This document shows, piece after piece, positions 49,340 to 62,019 of a DNA stretch of 64,000 nt. How positions within the stretch are numbered: the first letter of the stretch is position 1; every line of letters begins with the position of its first letter. The notes under the pieces are model-generated. The model was not told where the DNA came from, did no database searches, and saw only the letters and a list, made by a program, of their open reading frames with translations. Location of the stretch: assembly GCA_033782935.1 (NCBI GenBank), contig JAWQEG010000526.1, forward strand, positions 1,017,501-1,081,500, read 5' to 3'. This DNA comes from Petrolisthes cinctipes (Eukaryota > Arthropoda > Malacostraca > Decapoda > Porcellanidae). The translations under genes were made by a program, and so were the position numbers.

Positions 49340-52300
49340 GTAGGCATGTACAGATCGCTTCTGGGACCACAAAATATCGAATTTTCGGGTGTTTTGAGCC
49401 TGAATTTGAGATATAAACGGGTACTGAAGGTGCATGCACATATCGACTTTTTGGCACCTAAAACATCAATTTTGAGCATGTTTTGGGCCTGTATTTTGAA
49501 ATACTCTAACATGGAGTAGGCATGTACAGATCGCTTCTGGGACCCCTAAATATCGAATTTTCGGGTGTTTTGGGCCTTAATTTGAGATATCGACTTTTTG
49601 GCACCTAAAATATCGATTTTGAGCATGTTTTGAGCCTATATTTTGAAAATATTCTAGCACTGAGTAGGCATGTACAGATCGCTTCTGAGACCCCAAAATA
49701 TCGAATTTTCGGGTGTTTAGGGCCAGAATTTGAGATATAAATGGGTACAGAAGATGCATGCACATATCGACTTTTAGGCACCTAAAAGATCGATTTTCAG
49801 TATGTTTTTGGCCTGTATTTTGAAAATACTCTAACACGGAGTAGGCATGTACAGATCGCTTCTGAGACCCCTAAATATCGAAGTTTCGGGTGTTTTGGGA
49901 ATGATTTTGAGATATCGACTTTTTGGCACATAAAATATCGATTTTGAGCATGTTTTTAGCCTATATTTTGAAAACATTCTAGCACTGAGTAGGCATGTAC
50001 AAATCGATTCAGGGACCCAAAAATATCGAATTTTCGGGTGTTTAGGGCCAGAATTTGAGATATAAACGGGTACAGAAGATACATGCACATATTGACTTTG
50101 GGCATCTAAAATATCGATTTTCAGCATGTTTTGGGCATGTATTTTGAATATACTCTAACACGGAGTAGGCATGTACAGATCGCTTCTGGGACCCCAAAAT
50201 ATCGAATTTTCGGGTGTTTTGAGCCTGAAATTGAGATATAAACGGGTACTGAAGATGCATGCCCATATCGACTTTTTGGCACCTAAAACATCGATTTTGA
50301 GCATGTTTTGGGCCTGTATTTTGAAAATACTCTAACACGGAGTAGGCATGTACAGATCGCTTCTGGGACCCCTAAATATCGAATTTTCGGGTGTTTTGGG
50401 CCTTAATTTGAGATATCGACTTTTTGGCACCTAAAAGATCGATTTTTAGCATGTTTTTAGCCTATATTTTGAAAATATTCTAGCACTGAGTAGGCATGTA
50501 CATATTGCTTCTGGGACCCTAAAATATTGAATTTTCGGGTGTTTTGAGCCTGAATTTGAGATATAAACGGGTACAGAAGATACATGCACATATTGACTTT
50601 GGGCATCTAAAATATCGATTTTCAGCATGTTTTTGGCCTGTATTTTGAAAATACTCTAACACTAAGTAGGCATGTACAGATTGCTTCTGGGACCCCAAAA
50701 TATTGAATTTTCGGGTGTTTTGAGCCTGAATTTGAGATATAAACGGGTACTGAAGATGCATGCACATATCGACTTTTGTGCACCTAAAAGATCGATTTTC
50801 AGTATGTTTTTGGCCTGTATTTTGAAAATACTCCAACACGGAGTAGGCATGTACAGATACCTTCTGGGACCTCTAAATATAGAATTTTCGGGTGTTTTGG
50901 GACTGAATTTGAGATATCGATTTTTGGCACCTAAAATGTCGATTTTTAGCATGTTTTTAGCCTATATTTTTAAAATATTCTAGCACTGTGTGCCAGGCAT
51001 GTACAGATTGCTTCTGAGACCCCAAAATATCGAATTTTCGGGTGTTTTCAGCCTGAATTTGAGATATAAATGAGTACAGAAGATACATGCACATATTGAC
51101 TTTGGGCATCTAAAATATCGATTTTCAGCATGTTTTGGGCATGTATTTTGAATATACTCTAACACGGAGTAGGCATGTACAGATCGCTTCTGGGACCCCA
51201 AAATATCGAATTTTCGTGTGTTTTGAGCCTGAAATTGAGATATAAACGGGTACTGAAGATGCATGCCCATATCGACTTTTTGGCACCTAAAACATCGATT
51301 TTGAGCATGTTTTGGGCCTGTATTTTGAAAATACTCTAACACGGAGTAGGCATGTACAGATCGCTTCTGGGCCCCTAAATATCGAATTTTCGGGTGTTTT
51401 GGGCCTTAATTTGAGATATCGACTTTTTGTCACCTAAAAGATCGATTTTTAGCATGTTTTTAGCCTATATTTTGAAAATATTCTAGCACTGAGTAGGCAT
51501 GTACATATTGCTTCTGGGACCCTAAAATATTGAATTTTCGGGTGTTTTGAGCCTGAATTTGAGATATAAACGGGTACAGAAGATACATGCACATATTGAC
51601 TTTGGGCATCTAAAATATCGATTTTCAGCATGTTTTTGGCCTGTATTTTGAAAATACTCTAACACTAAGTAGGCATGTACAGATTGCTTCTGGGACCCCA
51701 AAATATTGAATTTTCGGGTGTTTTGAGCCTGAATTTGAGATATAAACGGGTACTGAAGATGCATGCACATATCGACTTTTGTGCACCTAAAAGATCGATT
51801 TTCAGTATGTTTTGAGCATGTATTTTGAAAATATTCTAACACGGAGTAGGCATGTACAGATCGCTTCTGGGACCCCTAAATATCGAATTTTCGGGTCTTT
51901 TGGGACTGAATTTGAGATATCGACTTTTTGGCACCTAAAAGATCGATTTTTAGCATGTTTTTAGCCTATATTTTGAAAATATTCTAGCCCTGAGTAGGCA
52001 TGTACAGATTGCTTCTGGGACCCCAAAATATTGAATTTTCGGGTGTTTTGAGCCTGAATTTGAGATATAAACGGGTACAGAAGATACATGCACATATTGA
52101 CTTTGGGCACCAAAAATATCGATTTTCAGCATGTTTTGGGCCTGAATTTTGAATTTGAATTTGAATTTGAATACACGGAGTAGGCATGTACAGATCGCTT
52201 CTGGGACCCTAAAATATCGAATTTTCGGGTGTTTTGAGCCTGAATTTGAGATATAAACGGGTACTGAAGATGCATGCACATATCGACTTTTGTGCACCTA

Positions 52301-52503
52301 AAAGATCGATTTTCAGTATGTTTTTGGCCTGTATTTTGAAAATACTCCAACACGGAGTAGGCATGTACAGATACCTTCTGGGACCTCTAAATATCGAATT
52401 TTCGGGTGTTTTGGGACTGAATTTGAGATATCGATTTTTGGCACCTAAAATGTCGATTTTTAGCATGTTTTTAGCCTATATTTTTAAAATATTCTAGCAC
52501 TGT
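49340..52503 (+). repeat. Out-of-order segment in the second duplicon
   Basis: After matching 16,971-18,464, the second duplicon jumps back to sequence resembling 12.3-16.5 kb of copy 1 (offset 37,035 around 49.66-50.7 kb, 36,034 around 51.35-52.5 kb). It then resumes at about 18.1 kb (offset 34,391). A single extra C-like monomer (49,340-49,515) lies at the jump. Local oddities include CACTGTGTGCCAGGCATG near 50,990 (3 bp added) and CTTCTGGGCCCC near 51,370. A backward jump needs a duplication or re-invasion event, not just deletion. Confidence 0.75.
52144..52172 (+). repeat. Hexanucleotide (TTTGAA) expansion, second duplicon
   Basis: Exact positional counterpart of 16,110-16,138 (offset 36,034), with the same number of repeat units. 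A short slippage-prone tract of unchanged length in both duplicons supports a recent common origin for them. Confidence 0.9.
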
Positions 52504-54822
52504 TTAGGCATGTACAGATTGCTTCTGGGACCCCAAAATATTGAATTTTCGGGTGTTTTGAGCCTGAATTTGAGATATAAACGGGTACAGAAGATACATG
52601 CACATATTGACTTTGGGCATCTAAAATATCGATTTTCAGCATGTTTTGGGCATGTATTTTGAAAATACTCTAACACGGAGTAGGCATGTACAGATCGCTT
52701 CTGGGACCCCAAAATATCGAATTTTCGGGTGTTTTGAGCCTGAATTTGAGATATAAACGGGTACTGAAGGTGCATGCACATATCGACTTTTTGGCACCTA
52801 AAACATCAATTTTGAGCATGTTTTGGGCCAGTATTTTGAAATACTCTAACACGGAGTAGGCATGTACGGATCGCTTCTGAGACCCCTAAATATCGAAGTT
52901 TCGGGTGTTTTGGGACTGAATTTGAGATATCGACTTTTTGGCACCTAAAAGATCGATTTTTAGCATGTTTTTGGCCTGTATTTTGAAAATACTCTAACAC
53001 GGAGTAGGCATGTACAGATACCTTCTGGGACCTCTAAATATCGAATTTTCGGGTGTTTTGGGACTGAATTTGAGATATCGATTTTTTGGCACCTAAAATG
53101 TCGATTTTTAGCATGTTTTTAGCCTATATTTTGAAAATATTCTAGCAATGTGTAGGCATGTACAGATTGCTTCTGGGACCCCAAAATATTGAATTTTCGG
53201 GTGTTTTGAGCCTGAATTTGAGATATAAACGGGTACAGAAGATACATGCACATATTGACTTTGGGCATCTAAAATATTGATTTTCAGCATGTTTTGGGCC
53301 TGTATTTTGAAAATACTCTAACACTGAGTAGGCATGTACAGATTGCTTCTGGGACCCCAAAATATTGAATTTTCGGGTGTTTTGAGCCTGAATTTGAGAT
53401 ATAAACTGGGACTGAAGATGCATGCACATATCCACTTTTGTGCGCCTAAAAGATCGATTTTCAGTATGTTTTGAGCATGTATTTTGAAAATACTCTAACA
53501 CGGAGTAAAGATCGCTTCTGGGACCCCTAAATATCGAATTTTCGGGTGTTTTGGGACTGAATTTGAGATATCGATTTTTTGGCACCTAAAATATCGATTT
53601 TCAGCATGTTTTTAGCCTATATTTTGAAAATATTCTAGCACTGTGTAGGCATGTACAGATTGCTTCTGGGACCCCAAAATATTGAATTTTCGGGTGTTTT
53701 GAGCCTGAATTTGAGATATAAACGGGTACAGAAGATACATGCACATATTGACTTTGGGCATCTAAAATATTGATTTTCAGCATGTTTTGGGCCTGTATTT
53801 TGAAAATACTCTAACACGGAGTAGGCATGTACAGATCGCTTCTGGGACCCCAAAATATCGAATTTTCGGGTGTTTTGAGCCTGAATTTGAGATATAAACG
53901 GGTACTGAAGGTGCATGCACATATCGACTTTTTGGCACCTAAAACATCAATTTTGAGCATGTTTTGGACCAGTATTTTGAAATACTCTAACACGGAGTAG
54001 GCATGTACAGATCGCTTCTGAGACCCCTAAATATCGAAGTTTCGAGTGTTTTGGGACTGATTTTGAGATATCGACTTTTTGGCACATAAAATATCGATTT
54101 TGAGCATGTTTTTAGCCTATATTTTGAAAACATTCTAGCACTGAGTAGGCATGTACAAATCGATTCTGGGACCCAAAAACATCGAATTTTCGGGTGTTTA
54201 GGGCCAGAATTTGAGATATAAACGGGTACAGAAGATACATGCACATATTGACTTTGGGCATCTAAAATATCGATTTTCAGCATGTTTTGGGCATGTATTT
54301 TGAATATACTCTAACACGGAGTAGGCATGTACAGATCGCTTCTGGGACCCCAAAATATCGAATTTTCGGGTGTTTTGAGCCTGAAATTGAGATATAAACG
54401 GGTACTGAAGATGCATGCCCATATCGACTTTTTGGCACCTAAAACATCGATTTTGAGCATGTTTTGGGCCTGTATTTTGAAAATACTCTAACACGGAGTA
54501 GGCATGTACAGATCGCTTCTGGGACCCCTAAATATCGAATTTTCGGGTGTTTTGGGCCTTAATTTGAGATATCGACTTTTTGGCACCTAAAAGATCGATT
54601 TTTAGCATGTTTTTAGCCTATATTTTGAAAATATTCTAGCACTGAGTAGGTATGTACATATTGCTTCTGGGACCCTAAAATATTGAATTTTCGGGTGTTT
54701 TGAGCCTGAATTTGAGATATAAACGGGTACAGAAGATACATGCACATATTGACTTTGGGCATCTAAAATATCGATTTTCAGCATGTTTTTTGGCATGTAT
54801 TTTGAATATACTCTAACACGAA

Positions 54823-57800
54823 GTAGGCATGTACAGATCGCTTCTGGGACCCAAAAATATCGAATTTTCGGGTGTTTTGGGCCTTAATTTGAGATATCGA
54901 CTTTTTGGCACCTAAAATATCGATTTTGAGCATGTTTTGAGCCAATATTTTGAAAATATTCTAGCACTGAGTAGGCATGTACAGATTGCTTCTGGGACCC
55001 CAAAATATCGAATTTTCTGGTGTTTCGGGCGAGAATTTGAGATATAAACGGGTACAGAAGATGCATGCACATATCGACTTTTGGGCACCTAAAATATCGA
55101 TTTTGAGGATGTTTTGAGCCTATATTTTGAAAACATTCTAGCACTGAGTAGTCTAACACGGAGTAGGCATGTACATATCGCTTCTGGGACCCCAAAATAT
55201 CGAATTTTCGGGTGTTTAGGGCCAGAATTTGAGATATAAACGGGTACAGAAGATACATGCACATATTGACTTTGGGCATCTAAAATATCGATTTTGAGCA
55301 TGTTTTGGGCCTGTATTTTGAAAATACTCTAACACGAAGTAGGCAAGTACAGATCGCTTCTGGGACCCCAAAATAACGAATTTTCGGGTGTTTTGAGCCT
55401 GAATTTGAGATATAAACGAGTATAGAAGATGCATACACATATTGACTTTGGGCACCAAAAATATCGATTTTCAGCATGTTTTGGGCCTGAATTTTGAAAA
55501 TACTCTAACACGGAGTAGGCATGTACAGATCGCTTCTGGGACCCCAAAATATCGAATTTTCGGGTGTTTTGGGCCTGAATTTGAGATATCGCCTTTGCGC
55601 ACCTAAAATATCGATTTTTAGCATGTTCTGAGCCTATATTTTGAAAATATTCTAGCACTGAGTAGGCATGTACAGATCGATTCTGGGACCCCAAAATATT
55701 GAATTTTCAGGTGTTTTGAGCTTCAATTTGAGATATAAACGAGTACAGAAGATGCATGCACATATCGACTTTTGGGCACCTAAAATATCGATTTTGAGCA
55801 TGTTTTGAGCCTATATTTTGAAAATATTCTAGCACTGAGTAGGCATGTACAAATCGCTTGTGGGACCCCAAAATATCGAATTTTCGGGTGTTTAGGGCCA
55901 GAATTAGAGACATAAACGGCTACAGAAGATGCATGCACATATCGACTTTTGGGCACCTAAAATATCGATTTTGAGCATGTTTTGAGCCTATATTTTGAAA
56001 ACATTCTAGCACTGAGTAGGCATGTACAGATCGCTTCTGGGACCAAAAATATCGAATTTTCGAGTGTTTAGGGCCAGAATTTCAGATATAAACGGGAACA
56101 GAAGATGCATGCACATATTGACTTTTGGGCACCTAAAAGATCGATTTTCAGTATAATTTTGGCCTGTATTTTGAAAATACTCTAACACAGAGTAGGCATG
56201 TACAGATTGCTTCTGGGACCCCAAATTATTGAATTTTCGGGTGTTTTGAGCCTGAATTTGAGATATAAACGGGTACAGAAGATACATGCACATATCGACT
56301 TTTTGGCACCTAAAACATCAATTTTGAGCATGTTTTGGGCCAGTATTTTGAAATACTCTAACACGGAGTAGGCATGTACAGATCGCATCTGGGACCCCTA
56401 AATATCGAAGTTTCGGGTGTTTTGGGACTGATTTTGAGATATCGACTTTTTGGCACCTAAAATATCGATTTTGAGCATGTTTTGAGCCTATATTTTGAAA
56501 ATATTCTAGCACTGAGTAGGCATGTACAGATTGCTTCTGGGACCCCAAAATATTGAATTTTCGGGTGTTTAGGGCCAGAATTTGAGATATAAACGGGTAC
56601 AGAAGATGCAGGCACATATCGACTTTTGGGCACCTAAAATATCGATTTTGAGCATGTTTTGAGCCTATATTTTGAAAACATTCTAGCACTGAGTAGTCTA
56701 ACACGGAGTAGGCATGTACAGATCGCTTCTGGGACCCCAAAATATCGAATTTTCGGGTGTTTAGGGCCAGAATTTGAGATATAAACGGGTACAGAAGACA
56801 CATGCACATATTGACTTTGGGCATCTAAAATATCGATTTTGAGCATGTTTTGGGCCTGTATTTTGAAAATACTCTAACACGGAGTAGGCATGTACAGATC
56901 GCTTCTGGGACTTCAAAATATCGAATTTTCGGGTGTTTTGAGCCTGAATTTGAGATATAAACGGGTACTGAAGATGCTTGCACATATCGACTTTTGGGCA
57001 CCTAAAACATCGATTTTGACCATGTTTAGGGCCTGTATTTTGTAAATACTCTAACACGGAGTAGGCATGTACAGATCGCTTCTGGGACCCCAAAATATCG
57101 AATTTTCGGGTGTTTTGGGCCTGAATTTGAGATATCGCCTTTACGCACCTAAAATATCGATTTTTAGCATCTTTTCAGCCTATATTTTGAAAATATTCTA
57201 GCACTGAGTAGGCATGTACAGATCGCTTCTGAGACCCCAAAATATCGAATTTTCGGGTGTTTTCTGCCTGAATTTAAGATATAAATGAGTACAGAAGATG
57301 CATGCACATATCGACTTTTGGGCACCTAAAATATCGATTTTGAGCATGTTTTGAGCCTATATTTTGAAAATACTCTAACACGGAGTAGGCATGTACATAT
57401 CGCTTCTGGGACATCGAAATATCGAATTTTCGGGTGTTTAGGGCCAGAATTTGAGATATAAATGGGTACAGAAGATGCATGCACATATCGACTTTTAGGC
57501 ACCTAAAAGATCGATTTTCAGTATGTTTTTGGCCTGTATTTTGAAAATACTCTAACACGGAGTAGGCATGTACAGATCGCTTCTGGGACCCCTAAATATC
57601 GAAGTTTCGGGTGTTTTGGGACTGATTTTGAGATATCGACTTTTTGGCACCTAAAATATCGATTTTGAGCATGTTTTGAGCCTATATTTTGAAAATATTC
57701 TAGCACTGAGTAGGCATGTACAAATCGCTTCTGGGACCCCAAAATATCGAATTTTCGGGTGTTTAGGGCCAGAATTTGAGATATAAACGGGTACAGAAGA

Positions 57801-60800
57801 TGCATGCACATATCGACTTTTGGGCACCTAAAATATCGATTTTGAGCATGTTTTGAGCCTATATTTTGAAAACATTCTAGCATTGAGTAGTCTAACACGG
57901 AGTAGGCATGTACATATCGCTTCTGGGACCCCAAAATATCGAATTTTCGGGTGTTTAGGGCCAGAATTTGAGATATAAACGGGTACAGAAGATACATGCA
58001 CATATTGACTTTGGGCATCTAAAATATCGATTTTGAGCATGTTTTGGGCCTGTATTTTGAAAATACTCTAACACGGAGTATGCATGTACAGATCGCTTCT
58101 GGGACCCCAAAATATCGAATTTTCGGGTGTTTTGAGCCTGAATTTGAGATATAAATCTGAACAGAAGATGCATGCACATATTGACTTTTGGGCACCTAAA
58201 AGATCGATTTTCAGTATGTTTTTGGCCTGTATTTTAAAAATACTCTAACACAGAGTAGGCATGTACAGATCGCTTCTGGGACCCCTAAATATCGAATTTT
58301 CGGGTGTTTTGGGCCTTAATTTGAGATATCGACTTTTTGGCACCTAAAATATCGATTTTGAGCATGTTTTGAGCCTATATTTTGAAAATATTCTAGCACT
58401 GAGTAGGCATGTAATGATTGCTTCTGGGACCCCAAAATATTGAATTTTCGGGTGTTTTGAGCCTGAATTTGAGATATAAACGGGTACAGAAGATACATGC
58501 ACATATTGACTTTGGGCATCTAAAATATCGATTTTCAGCATGTTTTGGGCATGTATTTTGAAAATACTCTAACACGGAGTAGGCATGTACAGATCGCTTC
58601 TGGGACCCCAAAATATCGAATTTTCGGGTGTTTTGAGCCTGAATTTGAGATATAAACGGGTACTAAAGGTGCATGCACATATCGACTTTTTGGCACCTAA
58701 AACATCAATTTTGAGCATGTTTTGAAATACTCTAACACGGAGTAGGCATGTACAGATCGCTTCTGGGACTCCTAAATATCGAATTTTCGGGTGTTTTGGG
58801 CCTTAATTTGAGATATCGACTTTTTGGCTCCTAAAATATCGATTTTGAGCATGTTTTGAGCCTATATTTTGAAAATATTCTAGCACTGAGTAGGCATGTA
58901 CAGATTGCTTTTGGGACCCCAAAATATTGGATTTTCGGGTGTTTAGGGCCAGAATTTGAGATATAAACGGGTACAGAAGATGCATGCACATATCGACTTT
59001 TGGGCACCTAAAATATCGATTTTGAGCATGTTTTGAGCCTATATTTTGAAAACATTCTAGCACTGAGTAGTCTAACACGGAGTAGGCTTCTGGGACCCCA
59101 AAATATCGAATTTTCGGGTGTTTAGGGCCAGAATTTGAGATATAAACGGGTACAGAAGATACATGCACATATTGACTTTGGGCATCTAAAATATCGATTT
59201 TGAGCATGTTTTGGGCCTGTATTTTGAAAATACTCTAACACGGAGTAGGCATGTACAGATCGCTTCTGGGACCCCAAAATATCGAATTTTCGGGTGTTTA
59301 GGGCCAGAATTTGAGATATAAACGGGTACAGAAGATACATGCACATATTGACTTTGGGCATCTAAAATATCGATTTTGAGCATGTTTTGGGCCTGTATTT
59401 TGAAAATACTCTAACACGGAGTAGGCATGTACAGATCGCTTCTGGGACCCCTAAATATCGAAGTTTCGGGTGTTTTGGGACTGATTTTGAGATATCGTCT
59501 TTTTGGCACCTAAAATATCGATTTTGAGCATGTTTTGAGCCTATATTTTGAAAATATTCTAGCACTGAGTAGTCATGTACAGATAGCTTCTGGGACCCCA
59601 AAATATCGAATTTTCGGGTGTTTTGAGCCTGAATTTGAGATATAAACGAGTATAGAAGATGCATACACATATTGACTTTGGGCACCAAAATTATCGATTT
59701 TCAGCATGTTTTGGGCCTGAATTTTGAAAATACTCTAACACGGAGTAGGCATGTACAGATCGCTTCTGGGACCCGAAAATATCGAAATTTCGGGTGTTTA
59801 GGGCCAGAATTTGAGATATAAACGTGTACAGAAGATGCATGCACATATCGACTTTTGGGCTCCTAAAAGATCGATTTTCAGTATGTTTTTGGCCTGTATT
59901 TTGAAAATACTCTAACACGGAGTAGGCATGTACAGATCGCTTCTGGGACCCCTAAATATCGAAGTTTCGGGTGTTTTGGGACTGATTTTGAGAAATCGTC
60001 TTTTTGGCACCTAAAATATCGATTTTGAGCATGTTTTTAGCCTATATTTTGAAAACATTCTAGCACTGAGTAGGCATGTACAGATCGCTTCTGGGACCCC
60101 AAAATATCGAATTTTCGGGTGTTTAGGGCCAGAATTTGAGATATAAACGGGTACAGAAGATACATGCACATATTGACTTTGGGCATCTAAAATATCGATT
60201 TTTAGCATGTTTTGTTCATGTATTTTGAAAATACTCTAACACGGAGTAGGCATGTACAGATCGCTTCTGGGACCCCAAAATATCGAATTTTCGGGTGTTT
60301 TGAGCCTGAAATTGAGATATAAACCGGTACTGAAGATGCATGCCCATATCGACTTTTTGGCACCTAAAACATCGATTTTGAGCATGTTTTGGGCCTGTAT
60401 TTTGAAAATACTCTAACACGGAGTAGGCATGTACAGATCGCTTCTGGGACCCCTAAATATCGAATTTTCGGATGTTTTGGGCCTTAATTTGAGATATCGA
60501 CTTTTTGGCACCTAAAAGATCGATTTTTATCATGTTTTTAGCCTATATTTTGAAAATATTCTAGCACTGAGTAGGCATGTACAGATTGCTTCTGGGACCC
60601 CAAAATATCGAATTTTCGGGTGTTTTGAGCCTGAATTTGAGATATAAACGGGTACAGAAGATACATGCACATATTGACTTTGGGCATCTAAAATATCGAT
60701 TTTCAGCATGTTTTTTGGCATGTATTTTGAATATACTCTAACACGGAGTAGGCATGTACAGATCTCTTCTGGGACCCAAAAATATCGAAGTTTCGGGTGT

Positions 60801-61925
60801 TTTGGGCCTTAATTTGAGATATCGACTTTTTGGCACCTAAAATATCGATTTTGAGCATGTTTTGAGCCTATATTTTGAAAATATTCTAGCACTGAGTAGG
60901 CATGTACAGATCGCTTCTGGGACCCCAAAATATCGAATTTTCGGGTGTTTTCAGCCTGAATTTGAGATATAAACGAGTACAGAAGATGCATGCACATATC
61001 GACTTTTGGGCACCTAAAAGATCGATTTTGAGCATGTTTTGAGCCTATATTTTGAAAATATTCTAGCACTGAGTAGGCATGTACTGATAGCTTCTGGGAC
61101 CCCAAAATATCGAATTTTCGGGTGTTTTGAGCCTGAATTTGAGATATAAACGAGTATAGAAGATGCATACACATATTGACTTTGGGCACCAAAAATATCG
61201 ATTTTCAGCATGTTTTGGCCCTGAATTTTGAAAATACTCTAACACTTAGTAGGCATGTACAGATCGCTTCTGGGACCCCAAAATATCGAATTTTCGGGTG
61301 TTTAGGGCTTGAATTTGAGATATAAACGGGTACGGAAGATGCATGCACATATCGACTTTTGGGCACCTAAAAGATCGATTTTCAGTATGTTTTTGGCCTG
61401 TATCTTGAAAATACTCTAACATGGAGTAGGCAGAAACAGATCTCTTCTGGGACCCCTAAATATCGAAGATTCGGGTGTTTTGGGACTGATTTTAAGATAT
61501 ATCGACTTTTTGGCACTTAAAATATCGATTTTGAGCATGTTTTTAGCCTATATTTTGAAAACATTCTAGCACTGAGTAGGCATGTACTGATCGCTTCTGG
61601 AACCCCAAAATATCGAATTTTTGGGTGTTTTGAGCTTGAATTTGAGATATAAACGGGTACAGAAGATACATGCACATATTGACTTTGGGCATCTAAAATA
61701 TCGATTTTTAGCATGTTTTGGGCATGTATTTTGATAATACTCTAACACGGAGTAGGCATGTACAGATCGCTTCTGGGACCCCAAAATATCGAATTTTCGG
61801 GTGTTTTGAGCCTGAATTTGAGATATAAACGGGTACTGAAGATGCATGCCTATATCGACTTTTTGGCACCTAAAACATCGATTTTGAGCATGTTTTGGGC
61901 CTGTATTTTGAAAATACTCTAACAC
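54823..61925 (+). repeat. Irregular satellite domain, second copy
   Basis: This copy corresponds to 20,432-29,547 with offset 34,391 up to the monomer at 59,245, offset 34,390 after it, and a final part matching 29.18-29.54 kb at offset 32,381. Rare variants of copy 1 recur at the matching positions: the GCGAGAATTTG variant near 55.03 kb, GATATCGCCTTTGCGCACC near 55.6 kb, and the 13-bp deletion AGTAGGCTTCTGGG near 59,085. It is shorter than copy 1 because the 2009-bp and 503-bp duplications at 26-29.5 kb are absent. Confidence 0.87.
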
Positions 61926-62019
61926 GGAGTAGTCATGTACAGATCGCTTCTGGGACCCTTAAATATCGAATTTTCGGGTGTTTTGGGCCTTAATTTGAGA
62001 TATCGACTTTTTGGCACCT

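Larger units (their letters stand above)
32051..54822 (+). repeat. Regular HOR domain, second copy
   Basis: Unit starts are 32199, 32700, 33200, 33701, 34202, 34703, 35204, 35705, 36206, 36707 (tetramer), 37384 (dimer), 37709, 38210, 38711 (dimer), 39036, 39537 (tetramer), 40214 (dimer), 40539, 41040, 41541, 42042 (485 bp), 42527, 43028, 43529, 44030 (485 bp), 44515, 45016, 45517, 46018, 46519, 47020 (dimer), 47345, 47846 (493 bp), 48339, 48840, 49340 (single), 49516 (dimer), 49841, 50342, 50843, 51346, 51846 (511 bp) and 52357; the rest follows copy 1 with offset 34,391. The same odd-length units occur as in copy 1, so they predate the large duplication. Confidence 0.88.
32051..61925 (+). 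repeat. Large duplicon, copy 2
   Basis: Correspondence to copy 1 by segment: 32,051-36,706 to 1-4,656 (offset 32,050); 39,537-43,027 to 5,483-8,973 (34,054); 43,028-45,015 to 6,986-8,973 again (36,042); 45,517 to about 46.1 kb to 10,802-11.4 kb (34,715); 47,846-49,339 to 16,971-18,464 (30,875); about 49.66-50.7 kb to 12.63-13.7 kb (37,035); about 51.35-52.5 kb to 15.31-16.47 kb (36,034); 52.5-59.24 kb to 18.11-24.85 kb (34,391); 59.42-61.56 kb to 25.03-27.18 kb (34,390). Most offset steps equal whole monomers or HOR units, as expected from unequal exchange in register. Confidence 0.88.

Noticed and set aside
32051..61925. Treating the second duplicon purely as an assembly artefact
   Set aside because: The copies differ by single bases, a swapped monomer and several block gains in both directions, which a simple collapse or duplication error would not give. 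It still needs spanning reads.
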